NCBI GenBank assembly: GCA_027314825.1
Contig: DAHVAB010000151.1
Coordinates: forward strand, 312 to 6,462
Source: Solirubrobacterales bacterium
GTDB taxonomy: Bacteria; Actinomycetota; Thermoleophilia; Solirubrobacterales; Solirubrobacteraceae
DNA: 6,151 nt
Direction: 5' to 3'
Shown here: piece after piece, positions 1 to 5,660 of the stretch
Layout: each line of letters starts with the position of its first letter
Numbering within the stretch: position 1 is the first letter of the stretch
Notes under the pieces: model-generated
The model's input: only the letters and a program-made list of their open reading frames with translations
Databases searched by the model: none
Told to the model about the DNA's origin: nothing
Position numbers and translations under genes: made by a program

Positions 1-228
1 TGGCCGCCGATCGCGACCGTGCTCGATGCGTGCGAGGCGCACTTCACGCAGTACGCTGCGCTCTCGCCGCCCGCGTCCTGCCGCGTCCTTGCCCGGGAGC
101 GGCCACCCGCTGACGAGTCCGCCCCCGGCGCGAGCGCCGCGCCCGCCGAGTACCTGCGCGCGCACTTCGAGCAGGCCGAGCAGGACATCGGCTACATTGA
201 CCTGCGCCTGCGTCACGTTGGCGTGTGA
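1..228 (+). CDS. 3' end of an unrecognised gene (partial)
   Basis: The frame is open from the first base and stops with TGA at 226-228, so only the last 75 residues are visible. I do not recognise the family. The visible part has an Ala/Pro-rich, probably disordered middle (about residues 38-50), followed by a more ordered charged stretch containing EYLRAHFEQAEQDIGYIDLRL near the end. There is no membrane segment, and no catalytic motif is obvious. A GTG at 19 could be read as a start. However, the frame stays open upstream of it and no ribosome binding site can be judged, so a gene entering from outside the window is likelier. The stop lies 14 bases before the ATG of the FAD oxidoreductase, in the same direction, so it is probably in the same operon. 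High G/C in third codon positions supports coding. The function is unknown. Confidence 0.55.
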   Translation, partial: WPPIATVLDACEAHFTQYAALSPPASCRVLARERPPADESAPGASAAPAEYLRAHFEQAEQDIGYIDLRLRHVGV

Positions 229-242
229 GGGGAGCGGCACCG

Positions 243-1700
243 ATGCTCCACGGGCACACCGAACAGCACACCGCGCCGGAGACCATGCGGGACATCGAGC
301 CAAGCACCGCGCGGGATCTCCTCGGGCGGCGCTACGCGATCGTCGGCGGCGGGCTCTCGGGCATGGCCGCCGCCTGGTATCTGCAGCGTCGCGGTGCCAA
401 GACGCACATCATCGAGCGTGACAGTGCGCTTGGCGGCCGCGCTGGCTCCGAACAGCTCGGCGAACGCGTCGTGACCCTCGGCGGCAAGAACATCGGCCGT
501 GACTACACACGCTTTCGCGCCTTCACGCAGAGCCTCGGCGAGCACCCCTACGAGCACTTCGGGATCAACAGCTCGCGTGTGCTCGACGGGCAGATACTGA
601 CCTTCGACTCCGGGCACCGCAGCCGGGCTCTGGGGCAGCTGCGCGGCATCCCCGCACGGGACCTTGCGCGGCTCGGGCGGCTCGCGGTGGCCGTCCGCCG
701 CAACCCGAGCGCGCGCTACCTAGACGAGGCTCGCTGCCGGCGCCTGGCACGGCGCTACCACGGCGAGAGTGTCCAGGAGGCTTTTGGCCCTCGCCTGCGG
801 GAGTTGCTGCTGCGCTCGCTGACGGTGCGTGTCAGCGCAGCGGAGCCCGACGAGGTGCCGATGGCGAACATCCTGCCCTACGTCGGCATGATCCTCGACA
901 GCTACGACCAGCTCTGCGGCGGGATGCACGAGATTCTCACCGCCGCCGCAGCCCACTCGCGCGTGCGCCTGCAGACCGAGGTGCGCGGGCTGCTGTTCGA
1001 GAGTGGCCGCGTCTGCGGCCTGCAGCTCACGACGGCGGCGGGCGAGAGCGTTTGCGAGCGCTTCGACGGCGTCATCCTCGCGACGCATGCACATGCCGCG
1101 GCGCGACTGCTCGAGTGTCTAGCGCCGCAGCTGGCTGCGCTGCTCGAGGAGGTCCGCTACTTCCCTGTGACCGTGCTGCTCGCTGAATACGAGCGGCCCG
1201 TCTTCGACGCGCGCGTCCGCGCGATTGTATTCGGTGCGGGGGAGTCGCTCAGCAACGCCGGCGCCTACGGGCGCAACGACTTGAACGTCGTGCGCTACAC
1301 CTTCAGTGGGCACAAGGCGCGCTCGCTCGTCGAGCCGGACCCGGAGCGGCTCGCGAGCATCGCCGAGAGCAAGCTTGCCTCCTACGCTAGCGTCGCCGGA
1401 AATCGCTGTCGCGCGCTCCTCGCGCGTCGCTTCTCTCCGGGGCTGTGCGCCTACCATCCAGACCAGGCCAGCTTCCTGCAGGCGCTCGACGCGGCCGCGC
1501 CAGAGCTTCCGGGCCTGACGCTCACCGGCGACTACTTGCGCGGCTGCTCGATCGAGACATGCTTCGCGGCCGCCGAGGAAGCCGTCGCGGCGATTGACCC
1601 AAGCGAGCACGCAGCTGCTGTTGCACCGGCCGAGGAACAGGCAAGCGACCGGCTGGCGGTCGGCGAGGCACCGCAGCGCGTGGAGGGCGTAGGAGGATGA
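243..1700 (+). CDS. FAD-dependent oxidoreductase, amine oxidase/phytoene desaturase-like
   Basis: This is a 485-residue flavoprotein of the superfamily that includes phytoene desaturases, protoporphyrinogen oxidases and amine oxidases. Visible features, in order, are a Rossmann FAD-binding GGGLSG at residues 35-40, an acidic residue for the ADP ribose (E58 in HIIERD), and the second GG motif, LGGRAG, at 63-68. A substrate-domain middle follows, and then the C-terminal FAD contact TGDYLRGCSIE at 428-438. The length suits the family. No signal peptide is seen, so it is probably cytosolic or peripheral. The last 35 residues are Ala/Glu-rich and probably disordered. I chose the ATG at 243 because GGGGAG at 229-234 lies 8 bases upstream; a GTG at 225 overlapping the preceding stop is the alternative. 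The stop overlaps the next gene by 4 bases (ATGA), implying coupled translation. The substrate cannot be read from sequence. Next to dehydratases, a lipid, polyene or isoprenoid desaturation or isomerisation is plausible, but this is inference. Confidence 0.85.
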   Translation: MLHGHTEQHTAPETMRDIEPSTARDLLGRRYAIVGGGLSGMAAAWYLQRRGAKTHIIERDSALGGRAGSEQLGERVVTLGGKNIGRDYTRFRAFTQSLGEHPYEHFGINSSRVLDGQILTFDSGHRSRALGQLRGIPARDLARLGRLAVAVRRNPSARYLDEARCRRLARRYHGESVQEAFGPRLRELLLRSLTVRVSAAEPDEVPMANILPYVGMILDSYDQLCGGMHEILTAAAAHSRVRLQTEVRGLLFESGRVCGLQLTTAAGESVCERFDGVILATHAHAAARLLECLAPQLAALLEEVRYFPVTVLLAEYERPVFDARVRAIVFGAGESLSNAGAYGRNDLNVVRYTFSGHKARSLVEPDPERLASIAESKLASYASVAGNRCRALLARRFSPGLCAYHPDQASFLQALDAAAPELPGLTLTGDYLRGCSIETCFAAAEEAVAAIDPSEHAAAVAPAEEQASDRLAVGEAPQRVEGVGG

Positions 1701-2095
1701 GCACCCCTGGACCGTGGTCGCGGGAAGAGGAGGTCCACGTCACAGCCGAGCTGATCGCCGCTTACGCCGCGGCGATTGGCGAGGAGGCGAGCGCGTCCAG
1801 CAGTGGCTTGCCCGCGCCACCAATGTTCGCGGCCGTCTACGCTGCGCCCGCGATCTGGCAGACCGTCGTGGCGGCAGTTGACGGGTCGGGACCACTGATC
1901 CACGGCGCGCAGGAGTTCGAATGGTATGCGCCTGTGCTCGTCGGCGATCGCATCGCCACGCGCGCGCGGCTTGATGGGAGCAGCGTTGACGGAGCGTATC
2001 GCTCGCTGCGCTTCTGCTCGATCTCGCGCAATGAGCGCCGCCGTCTCGTCTCGCGAGGGCGCTGGACGATCCTCGTGCCCGAGGGAGGACTGTGA
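1697..2095 (+). CDS. HadA-like hot-dog dehydratase subunit (FAS1-like dehydratase domain)
   Basis: This 132-residue single hot-dog protein resembles the N-terminal, FAS1-like half of MaoC-type dehydratases, as in mycobacterial HadA/HadC. Visible landmarks are the helix AELIAAYAAAIGEE (17-30), the APPMFAAVY turn (40-48), and PLIHGAQEFEWYAPVLVGD (66-84), which is the characteristic central strand and turn. It lacks the G-D-x-N-P-x-H signature of the catalytic subunit. In the known Had heterodimers such subunits bind acyl chains and pair with a catalytic partner. That partner is very probably the next gene, whose GTG start overlaps this stop by 4 bases. The ATG at 1697 overlaps the previous stop. 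GGAGGG at 1682-1687 is better spaced as a ribosome binding site than AGGAGG at 1691-1696, which abuts the start codon. The predicted role is half of a (3R)-hydroxyacyl-ACP or -CoA dehydratase. The family is clear; the substrate is unknown. Confidence 0.8.
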   Translation: MSTPGPWSREEEVHVTAELIAAYAAAIGEEASASSSGLPAPPMFAAVYAAPAIWQTVVAAVDGSGPLIHGAQEFEWYAPVLVGDRIATRARLDGSSVDGAYRSLRFCSISRNERRRLVSRGRWTILVPEGGL

Positions 2096-2493
2096 GGTCC
2101 GGCGAGGCGATCCCGCCGCTTCGACTCGTGCCCGACGCAGACGTGCCGCAGCGCTACGCGGAGGCCTCGGGCGATCGCAACCCGATCCACCTCGACCCGG
2201 GCGCGGCGCGCGCCGCGGGCCTGCCTGCGCCGATCCTGCACGGGCTCTACACGATGGCGCAAGTCGCACGCTGTGCGTCTCACGCCGGTGCGGGCCGTCA
2301 GCTGCGAAGGCTCGCTGTCGAGTTCCGCGCGCTCGGATTCCCCGGCGAGGAGATCGAGCTAAGCGGCGTCATCGAGGAGCTCTCCGAGACACGCCTTACG
2401 CTGAGTCTGGTCGCGGGTCAGGGCCGGCGTCGGCTGATCCGCAACGCCAGCGCCGTGCTCGACGGCGAGAAAGGCGTGTCTGCAAGGCGCTGA
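2092..2493 (+). CDS. MaoC/HadB-like (R)-hydroxyacyl dehydratase, catalytic subunit
   Basis: This 133-residue hot-dog protein carries the R-hydratase signature YAEASGDRNPIHLD at residues 22-35, with the catalytic pair D28 and H33. It also has the usual downstream APILHGLYTMA (46-56), whose His-Gly start the central hot-dog helix. Family members remove water from (R)-3-hydroxyacyl-ACP or -CoA to give trans-2-enoyl thioesters, or run the reverse reaction. The length matches a single-domain MaoC/HadB subunit. The GTG start at 2092 overlaps the HadA-like stop (GTGA), and GAGGG at 2081-2085 provides a ribosome binding site. This arrangement fits co-translated heterodimer subunits. It is the last gene of the first plus-strand block, and the next gene converges on it with a 45-base gap. 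Assignment to the family is firm. Whether it serves ordinary fatty-acid synthesis, beta-oxidation or a specialised pathway cannot be told from sequence. Confidence 0.87.
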   Translation: MRSGEAIPPLRLVPDADVPQRYAEASGDRNPIHLDPGAARAAGLPAPILHGLYTMAQVARCASHAGAGRQLRRLAVEFRALGFPGEEIELSGVIEELSETRLTLSLVAGQGRRRLIRNASAVLDGEKGVSARR

Positions 2494-2526
2494 GGCGACG
2501 CATCCCAGCCACGCGAGCTGGTCGCC
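2494..2526. terminator. candidate bidirectional hairpin between convergent genes
   Basis: The 45-base gap between the convergent hydratase and regulator stops holds GGCGAC (2494-2499) pairing perfectly with GTCGCC (2521-2526). An inner CAGC (2506-2509) pairs with GCTG (2517-2520) around a 7-base loop; bases 2500-2505 would bulge out. There is no T-tract on either side, so it is not a classical intrinsic terminator. High-GC actinobacteria often have such T-less hairpins between convergent genes. Its role as a terminator is inferred from position. Confidence 0.35.
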
Positions 2527-2538
2527 ACGAGCGTGCCG

Positions 2539-3066
2539 TCACTTCTTGGCGGCTTGGTCGGAGGCGTGCTGAGCGAGCATCGAGAGGCGGCTACGAACCC
2601 ACTCGTTCGCGCCCGGTCCGGGAGTCGGCAGGACTTCGGTGAGATCGAGCGGCTCGCCGCAGCTGCCGCAGACGAGATGCGGGTTGGCGTCGTTGCCACA
2701 GCGTATGTGCTTAAGGATGATCGATCGCCCGAGCGGGGTCGCGAGGTACTTGTCGCCCCACTGCATGAGCGCGACGACGATCGGGAAGATGTCTAGTCCC
2801 GGCTGCGCGAGGCGATATTCGTGGCGCGTCCCCCCGGGACCGTAGGGGCACATTTCGAAGATCCCCTTCGCCACGAGGTCCTTCAAGCGGCTGGTCAGGA
2901 TGTTGCGCGAGAGCCCCAGGTTCTTCGCGAAGTCGTTGAAGCGCTGCGTGCCGAAGAACGCCTCCCGCAGGATCAGGAAGGTCCAGCGGTCGGCGAGCAG
3001 CTCGCTGGCTGCCGCGACGGAGTCCTCGAAGAACTGCTCTTGAAGGTTGGTGCTCTTGACAGCCAT
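2539..3066 (-). CDS. HxlR-family winged-helix transcriptional regulator
   Basis: This 175-residue DNA-binding protein has an HxlR-type winged helix covering about residues 15-110. The family hallmarks are DRWTFLILREAFFGTQRFNDF (26-46), the recognition-helix region LSRNILTSRLKDLVAKGIFE (52-71), the wing GGTRHEYRL (78-86), and ALMQWGDKYL (99-108), which usually ends the domain. A C-terminal extension carries C123, C133 and C136 with H130 between them (VCGSCGEPL), which looks like a small metal-binding knuckle. The N-terminal Cys that many redox-sensing HxlR proteins have before the first helix is absent; the segment reads FFEDSVAAA. The start at 3066 has no convincing Shine-Dalgarno. A TATCAT-like box on the minus strand 7 bases upstream suggests a leaderless message. 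It is divergent from the ketosynthase block, and the intervening 17-bp palindromic array is its likely operator. Signal and sign of regulation are unknown. Confidence 0.9.
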   Translation of the reverse strand: MAVKSTNLQEQFFEDSVAAASELLADRWTFLILREAFFGTQRFNDFAKNLGLSRNILTSRLKDLVAKGIFEMCPYGPGGTRHEYRLAQPGLDIFPIVVALMQWGDKYLATPLGRSIILKHIRCGNDANPHLVCGSCGEPLDLTEVLPTPGPGANEWVRSRLSMLAQHASDQAAKK

Positions 3067-3072
3067 GCCGCC

Positions 3073-3101
3073 ATGATATCGGTTCGATACGGGTAGCGAA
3101 T
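3073..3101 (-). promoter_or_regulatory. candidate leaderless promoter of the HxlR gene
   Basis: Read on the minus strand, TATCAT at 3078-3073 resembles a -10 box (5 of 6 to TATAAT). It ends 6 bases before the ATG at 3066, so transcription would begin at or next to the start codon. That agrees with the absence of a ribosome binding site. No good -35 is seen: ATTCGC at 3101-3096 is at the right distance but is a poor match. Two units of the palindromic array overlap the spacer and the -35 position. A bound protein there would be expected to block polymerase, suggesting autoregulation (inference). Confidence 0.35.
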
Positions 3102-3159
3102 CGCTATCGGTAGCGATTCGCTACGAGTAGTGATATGCTACGGGTAGCGATCTAGAACT
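3075..3159. repeat. array of five 17-bp tandem palindromic operator-like units
   Basis: Five contiguous 17-bp units align to GGTAGCGATTCGCTACG without gaps: 3075-3091 (13/17 matches), 3092-3108 (14/17), 3109-3125 (17/17), 3126-3142 (13/17) and 3143-3159 (11/17, only the left half conserved). Each is centred on a dyad, at 3083, 3100, 3117, 3134 and 3151, exactly 17 bases apart. The best is GTAGCGA-T-TCGCTAC at 3110-3124 with perfect 7-base arms. TAGCGA-A-TCGCTA at 3094-3106 has perfect 6-base arms, and TATCG-GTT-CGATA at 3077-3089 has perfect 5-base arms. The array fills the space between the HxlR start and the leader of the ketosynthase block. Dimeric winged-helix repressors bind such inverted repeats, so HxlR is the natural candidate ligand. 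Binding itself is inferred. Confidence 0.75.
3131..3139 (+). promoter_or_regulatory. candidate extended -10 for the ketosynthase block
   Basis: TGATATGCT reads as an extended -10 element (TGn followed by TATGCT, 4 of 6 to TATAAT). It lies inside the fourth palindromic unit. The -35 position near 3111-3116 (TAGCGA) does not match a consensus. If used, the transcript would start near 3146 and carry a leader of about 350 bases, including the small dehydrogenase-like ORF, before the ketosynthase. A second candidate is the perfect TTGACA at 3173-3178, but it has no good -10 at the right distance. The sequence does not settle which promoter is used. Confidence 0.25.
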
Positions 3160-3205
3160 CCTTGTTGGGCAGTTGACAGGCCACTGCAAGCGGATCAGAA
3201 AAGAC

Positions 3206-3439
3206 ATGCCCCAGAGACTCGTCATAGAGCAGCCTTCGACGCAGGTCACGCGGATCCCCGCGGCGGCGATCAACGGCATCCGGCAAGTCGAGCACGCAGA
3301 CCAGGCGAGCGAGATCGTGGGCTGCCTGGCCAACGATGAGGGTTGGACGAGGGGCCGCGAGTTCGCATCCGACGGCTGGATCGACGGTCCGTTGCCACTG
3401 CAGAAAGTTGCGTCAGAGCAAGGTCTGGGCGCACGATGA
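3206..3439 (+). pseudogene. small ORF resembling a short-chain dehydrogenase C-terminus, possible relic
   Basis: A 77-residue frame runs from ATG 3206 to the TGA at 3437-3439, and stays open back to a TTG at 3173. By eye, residues 33-60 follow the last part of classical short-chain dehydrogenases: HADQASEIVGCLANDEGW then RGREFASDGWIDG. This parallels the usual pattern of E-E-I-A...FLASDE...TGQ....DGG. The nucleotide-binding and Ser-Tyr-Lys parts are missing, and one residue seems to be lost between DE and the conserved Gly. It could not be an active enzyme alone. Third codon positions are less G/C-rich than in the neighbours. The stop overlaps a possible ATG (3436) of the ketosynthase frame in an ATGA arrangement, which could couple translation. 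No strong ribosome binding site precedes 3206. Alternatives are a small functional leader ORF or a chance frame; the similarity is my reading only. Confidence 0.35.
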
Positions 3440-3492
3440 CTGCTCATAACGAGCCATCAACCGAGAAGGCGGCGTTGGAGATGCGAGTAGTC

Positions 3493-4752
3493 ATGAGTGG
3501 GCAGGTTGTCATCACCGGAACCGGTGCCGTCACATCGCTTGGAGTCGGCTCCGACACGCTGGTCGAGCGGTGGATCGCCGGCGAAAGCGGCATCAAGGAT
3601 TCACGTTCGGAGTGCCTGAGCTTCGATCCTCACAGCGTCCTCGGGCGCAAGGAAATGCGCCGCGCAGATCGCTTCACCCACCTCGCGGTTGGCGCGGCCG
3701 ACGAGGCGCTCGCGGAGGCCGGATGGGGCAAGGGGAGCATCCCCTACGACGCCGAGCGCGTCGCTTGCATCGTTGGCACCGGCGTCGGCGGCATGTCAAC
3801 GCTCGAAACGCAGATCTCCAACGTCATCGCGCCTGACCACAAGACGATGTCGCCGATGACGGTGCCGATGATGATGAGCAACTCTGCCGCCGGCTACCTC
3901 GCGCTGCGTTACGGGCTGCGCGGCCCGAGCTTCTCCGTCGGCTCGGCCTGCGCAACCGGAGGGCATGCGCTCGGCATGGCGGTGCGCATGATCCAGTGCG
4001 GCGAAGCCGACGCTGTCCTCGCCGGCGCCTCGGAGGCTGCCTTGACGCCGCTGGGGCTCGGCTGCTTCCGTGCGATGGAGGCGCTCTCTCCGACGGGCCG
4101 CTCGCTCCCCTTCGATGCGCGCCGCGACGGCTTTGTGATGGGCGAGGGTGCTGGCGCGGTCGTGCTCGAGAGCGCCTCCCACGCACAGGCCCGCGGCGCC
4201 CACGTGATCGCCGAGATTCTCGGCTATGGAACGACGACGGACGCCCACCACATCACCGCCCCGGACCCCGAGGCGCGCGGCGCCGCGCGCGCCATCGAGA
4301 TCGCACTCGAGGACGCAAGCTTGATGCCGGAAGACGTCGACTACATCAATGCACACGGCACAGCGACGGAACTCAACGACCGCTCGGAGACGATTGCGAT
4401 CAAGCGCGTTTTCGGCGAGTACGCAGCGCGTGTGCCCGTCTCCTCGACGAAGTCTGTCATCGGGCACCTGCTCGGCGCAGCGGGCCTCGTCGAGGCCGTC
4501 GCAACAGTTGGCGCGCTACGCCGCGGCATCGCCGGGCCGACCGTCGGCTACGAGCAGCAGGAGGAGGGCATGGATCTCGACTACGTGCCAGTTGCGCGGA
4601 CGCTCCCACACAACGGGAAGCCCGTGATCGCGCTGTCCAACGCCTTCGGCTTTGGCGGTCACAACGTCGTCGTGTGTCTCGCGGTCGCGATGGAGCAGAG
4701 CGCTACGCGCGAGCCCGGATCGGCGCGTGCGGAGCGGGAGGCTGCGGCATGA
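3493..4752 (+). CDS. beta-ketoacyl-ACP synthase II-type condensing enzyme (FabF-like)
   Basis: This 419-residue thiolase-fold synthase condenses an acyl primer with malonyl-ACP, releasing CO2. The complete catalytic set is visible: C153 in GSACATGGHA, H288 in YINAHGTATELND, K320 and H325 in SSTKSVIGHLLGAAG, plus the gating loop NAFGFGGHN at 383-391. The N-terminus QVVITGTGAVTSLG is typical. The active-site Cys makes it a true ketosynthase and not a chain-length factor. Length with the ATG at 3493 matches the family (about 410-420). ATG 3481 and ATG 3436 are in frame too. The last would add 19 residues and overlap the preceding small ORF by ATGA, so the start is uncertain. GGAG at 3477-3480 lies 12 bases before 3493. 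The stop overlaps the downstream dehydrogenase start. It may serve housekeeping fatty-acid synthesis, but the regulator and MMPL neighbours favour a specialised acyl pathway (inference). Confidence 0.92.
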   Translation: MSGQVVITGTGAVTSLGVGSDTLVERWIAGESGIKDSRSECLSFDPHSVLGRKEMRRADRFTHLAVGAADEALAEAGWGKGSIPYDAERVACIVGTGVGGMSTLETQISNVIAPDHKTMSPMTVPMMMSNSAAGYLALRYGLRGPSFSVGSACATGGHALGMAVRMIQCGEADAVLAGASEAALTPLGLGCFRAMEALSPTGRSLPFDARRDGFVMGEGAGAVVLESASHAQARGAHVIAEILGYGTTTDAHHITAPDPEARGAARAIEIALEDASLMPEDVDYINAHGTATELNDRSETIAIKRVFGEYAARVPVSSTKSVIGHLLGAAGLVEAVATVGALRRGIAGPTVGYEQQEEGMDLDYVPVARTLPHNGKPVIALSNAFGFGGHNVVVCLAVAMEQSATREPGSARAEREAAA

Positions 4753-5660
4753 TGCTCACCGTCAAGCGACGCTCCACGCGCTTACCGAGTCCTTCAGCGG
4801 AGTTCACGGCGCTCGTCACCGGCGCCTCCTCGGGGATCGGCACGGAGTTCGCGCGCGCGCTTGCGCGTCGCGGGCACTCGCTGACGCTCGTCGCGCGTCG
4901 CAGCGAGCGGCTGCGGGCGCTGGCCGAGGAGTTCTCTGGCGCGCATGGCGTGCACGTGGATTGGATCTCTGCCGATCTCGGCGACGCCGCGCAGCGCGAA
5001 CGCCTGGACGCCGAGGTGCTCGACCGTGGACGGCCCGCGCAGCTGCTCGTCAACTGCGCCGGCTTCGGCATCTATGAGCCCTTCGTTGTGAGTACGCGCC
5101 AGCGCGAGCTCGAGCAGGTTCGCCTGCTCGTCGAGGCCGTCGTCGACCTCGATGCGCGCTTCGTGCCCGCGATGGTAAAGCGTGGCAGCGGAACCGTCAT
5201 CAACGTGGCTTCGACGGCTGGCTTCCAGCCGCTGCCGGGCAACGGCACGTACTCCGCGAGCAAGGCCTTCGTGCTGGCTCACAGCGAGGCGCTGGCCGAG
5301 GAGCTGCGCGGCACGGGCGTGAGCGTCACGGCGGTCTGCCCCGGGCCCGTGCCGACGGAGTTCTTCGAGGTCGGTCAGCCGCTCGTCGTGCACCGGATCC
5401 CACGCATCTTCTGGTGCAGCGCGGCGCAGGTTGCCGAGGACGGGCTACTGGCAGCCGAGCGGGGCGCCACGAGCGTCGTGCCCGGCTCGCTGCTGGCGCG
5501 CGCCTTCTACGCCCCCTACCGCACCGCTCCGCGCCATATCGCTGCACCGGTCGCACGCTGGCTGATGGCTGGCGAGCTCAAGCGCATGCGCGACTTCGGC
5601 GCGGAGTCCGAGCCGCAGCGCGAGCAGCCTGGTGAAGCTTGCGAGGTCGCAGACCCGTGA
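4749..5660 (+). CDS. short-chain dehydrogenase/reductase, DltE-like (candidate ketoreductase)
   Basis: This 303-residue classical-type short-chain dehydrogenase has the cofactor motif TGASSGIG at 24-31. R50 and R51 at the end of the second strand suggest NADP(H). The stabilising motif NCAG is at 102-105 in place of NNAG, the catalytic Ser is S155 in NVASTAGF, and Y168 and K172 lie in TYSASK. PGPVPTEF (198-205) follows. The position that normally carries the tetrad Asn in helix 4 reads Leu (L127 in RLLVEAVVDL) by my alignment. The C-terminal part beyond residue 210 is longer than in minimal FabG and contains a hydrophobic, Ala/Arg-rich stretch (247-275). The ATG at 4749 overlaps the ketosynthase stop, with GGGAGG at 4736-4741 ideally spaced at 7 bases. 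Next to a condensing enzyme, reduction of a 3-ketoacyl intermediate is the likely role. Reduction of another carbonyl is possible. Confidence 0.88.
   Translation: MMLTVKRRSTRLPSPSAEFTALVTGASSGIGTEFARALARRGHSLTLVARRSERLRALAEEFSGAHGVHVDWISADLGDAAQRERLDAEVLDRGRPAQLLVNCAGFGIYEPFVVSTRQRELEQVRLLVEAVVDLDARFVPAMVKRGSGTVINVASTAGFQPLPGNGTYSASKAFVLAHSEALAEELRGTGVSVTAVCPGPVPTEFFEVGQPLVVHRIPRIFWCSAAQVAEDGLLAAERGATSVVPGSLLARAFYAPYRTAPRHIAAPVARWLMAGELKRMRDFGAESEPQREQPGEACEVADP

Noticed and set aside
1532..2283. Minus-strand open frames opposite the flavoprotein end and the dehydratase genes
   Set aside because: They are Arg/Ala/Pro-rich antisense shadows typical of high-GC DNA and conflict with clear hot-dog proteins on the plus strand.
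1926..2642. 238-codon plus-strand frame across both dehydratases and into the regulator
   Set aside because: It is Arg-rich without recognisable motifs and crosses two well supported genes and the convergent regulator.
3075..3159. Short-repeat array considered as a CRISPR array
   Set aside because: Units are only 17 bp, contiguous and without spacers, and each is palindromic; this is an operator-like array.
3173..3178. Perfect TTGACA -35 hexamer
   Set aside because: No reasonable -10 lies 16-18 bases downstream (candidates read TCAGAA or CAGAAA), so I do not list it as a separate promoter.
3121..3447. 108-codon minus-strand frame in the region between the operator array and the ketosynthase
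   Set aside because: Its composition is Ser/Pro-rich with no motif, and the opposite strand frame has a better dehydrogenase-like pattern.
3796..4467. 223-codon minus-strand frame opposite the ketosynthase
   Set aside because: It is antisense to the catalytic core of a clear ketosynthase and has no motif of its own.
3996..4748. Long plus-strand open frame running upstream of the short-chain dehydrogenase start
   Set aside because: It lies entirely under the ketosynthase in another frame and its translation is Arg-rich with no domain; the dehydrogenase begins at 4749 with a good ribosome binding site.
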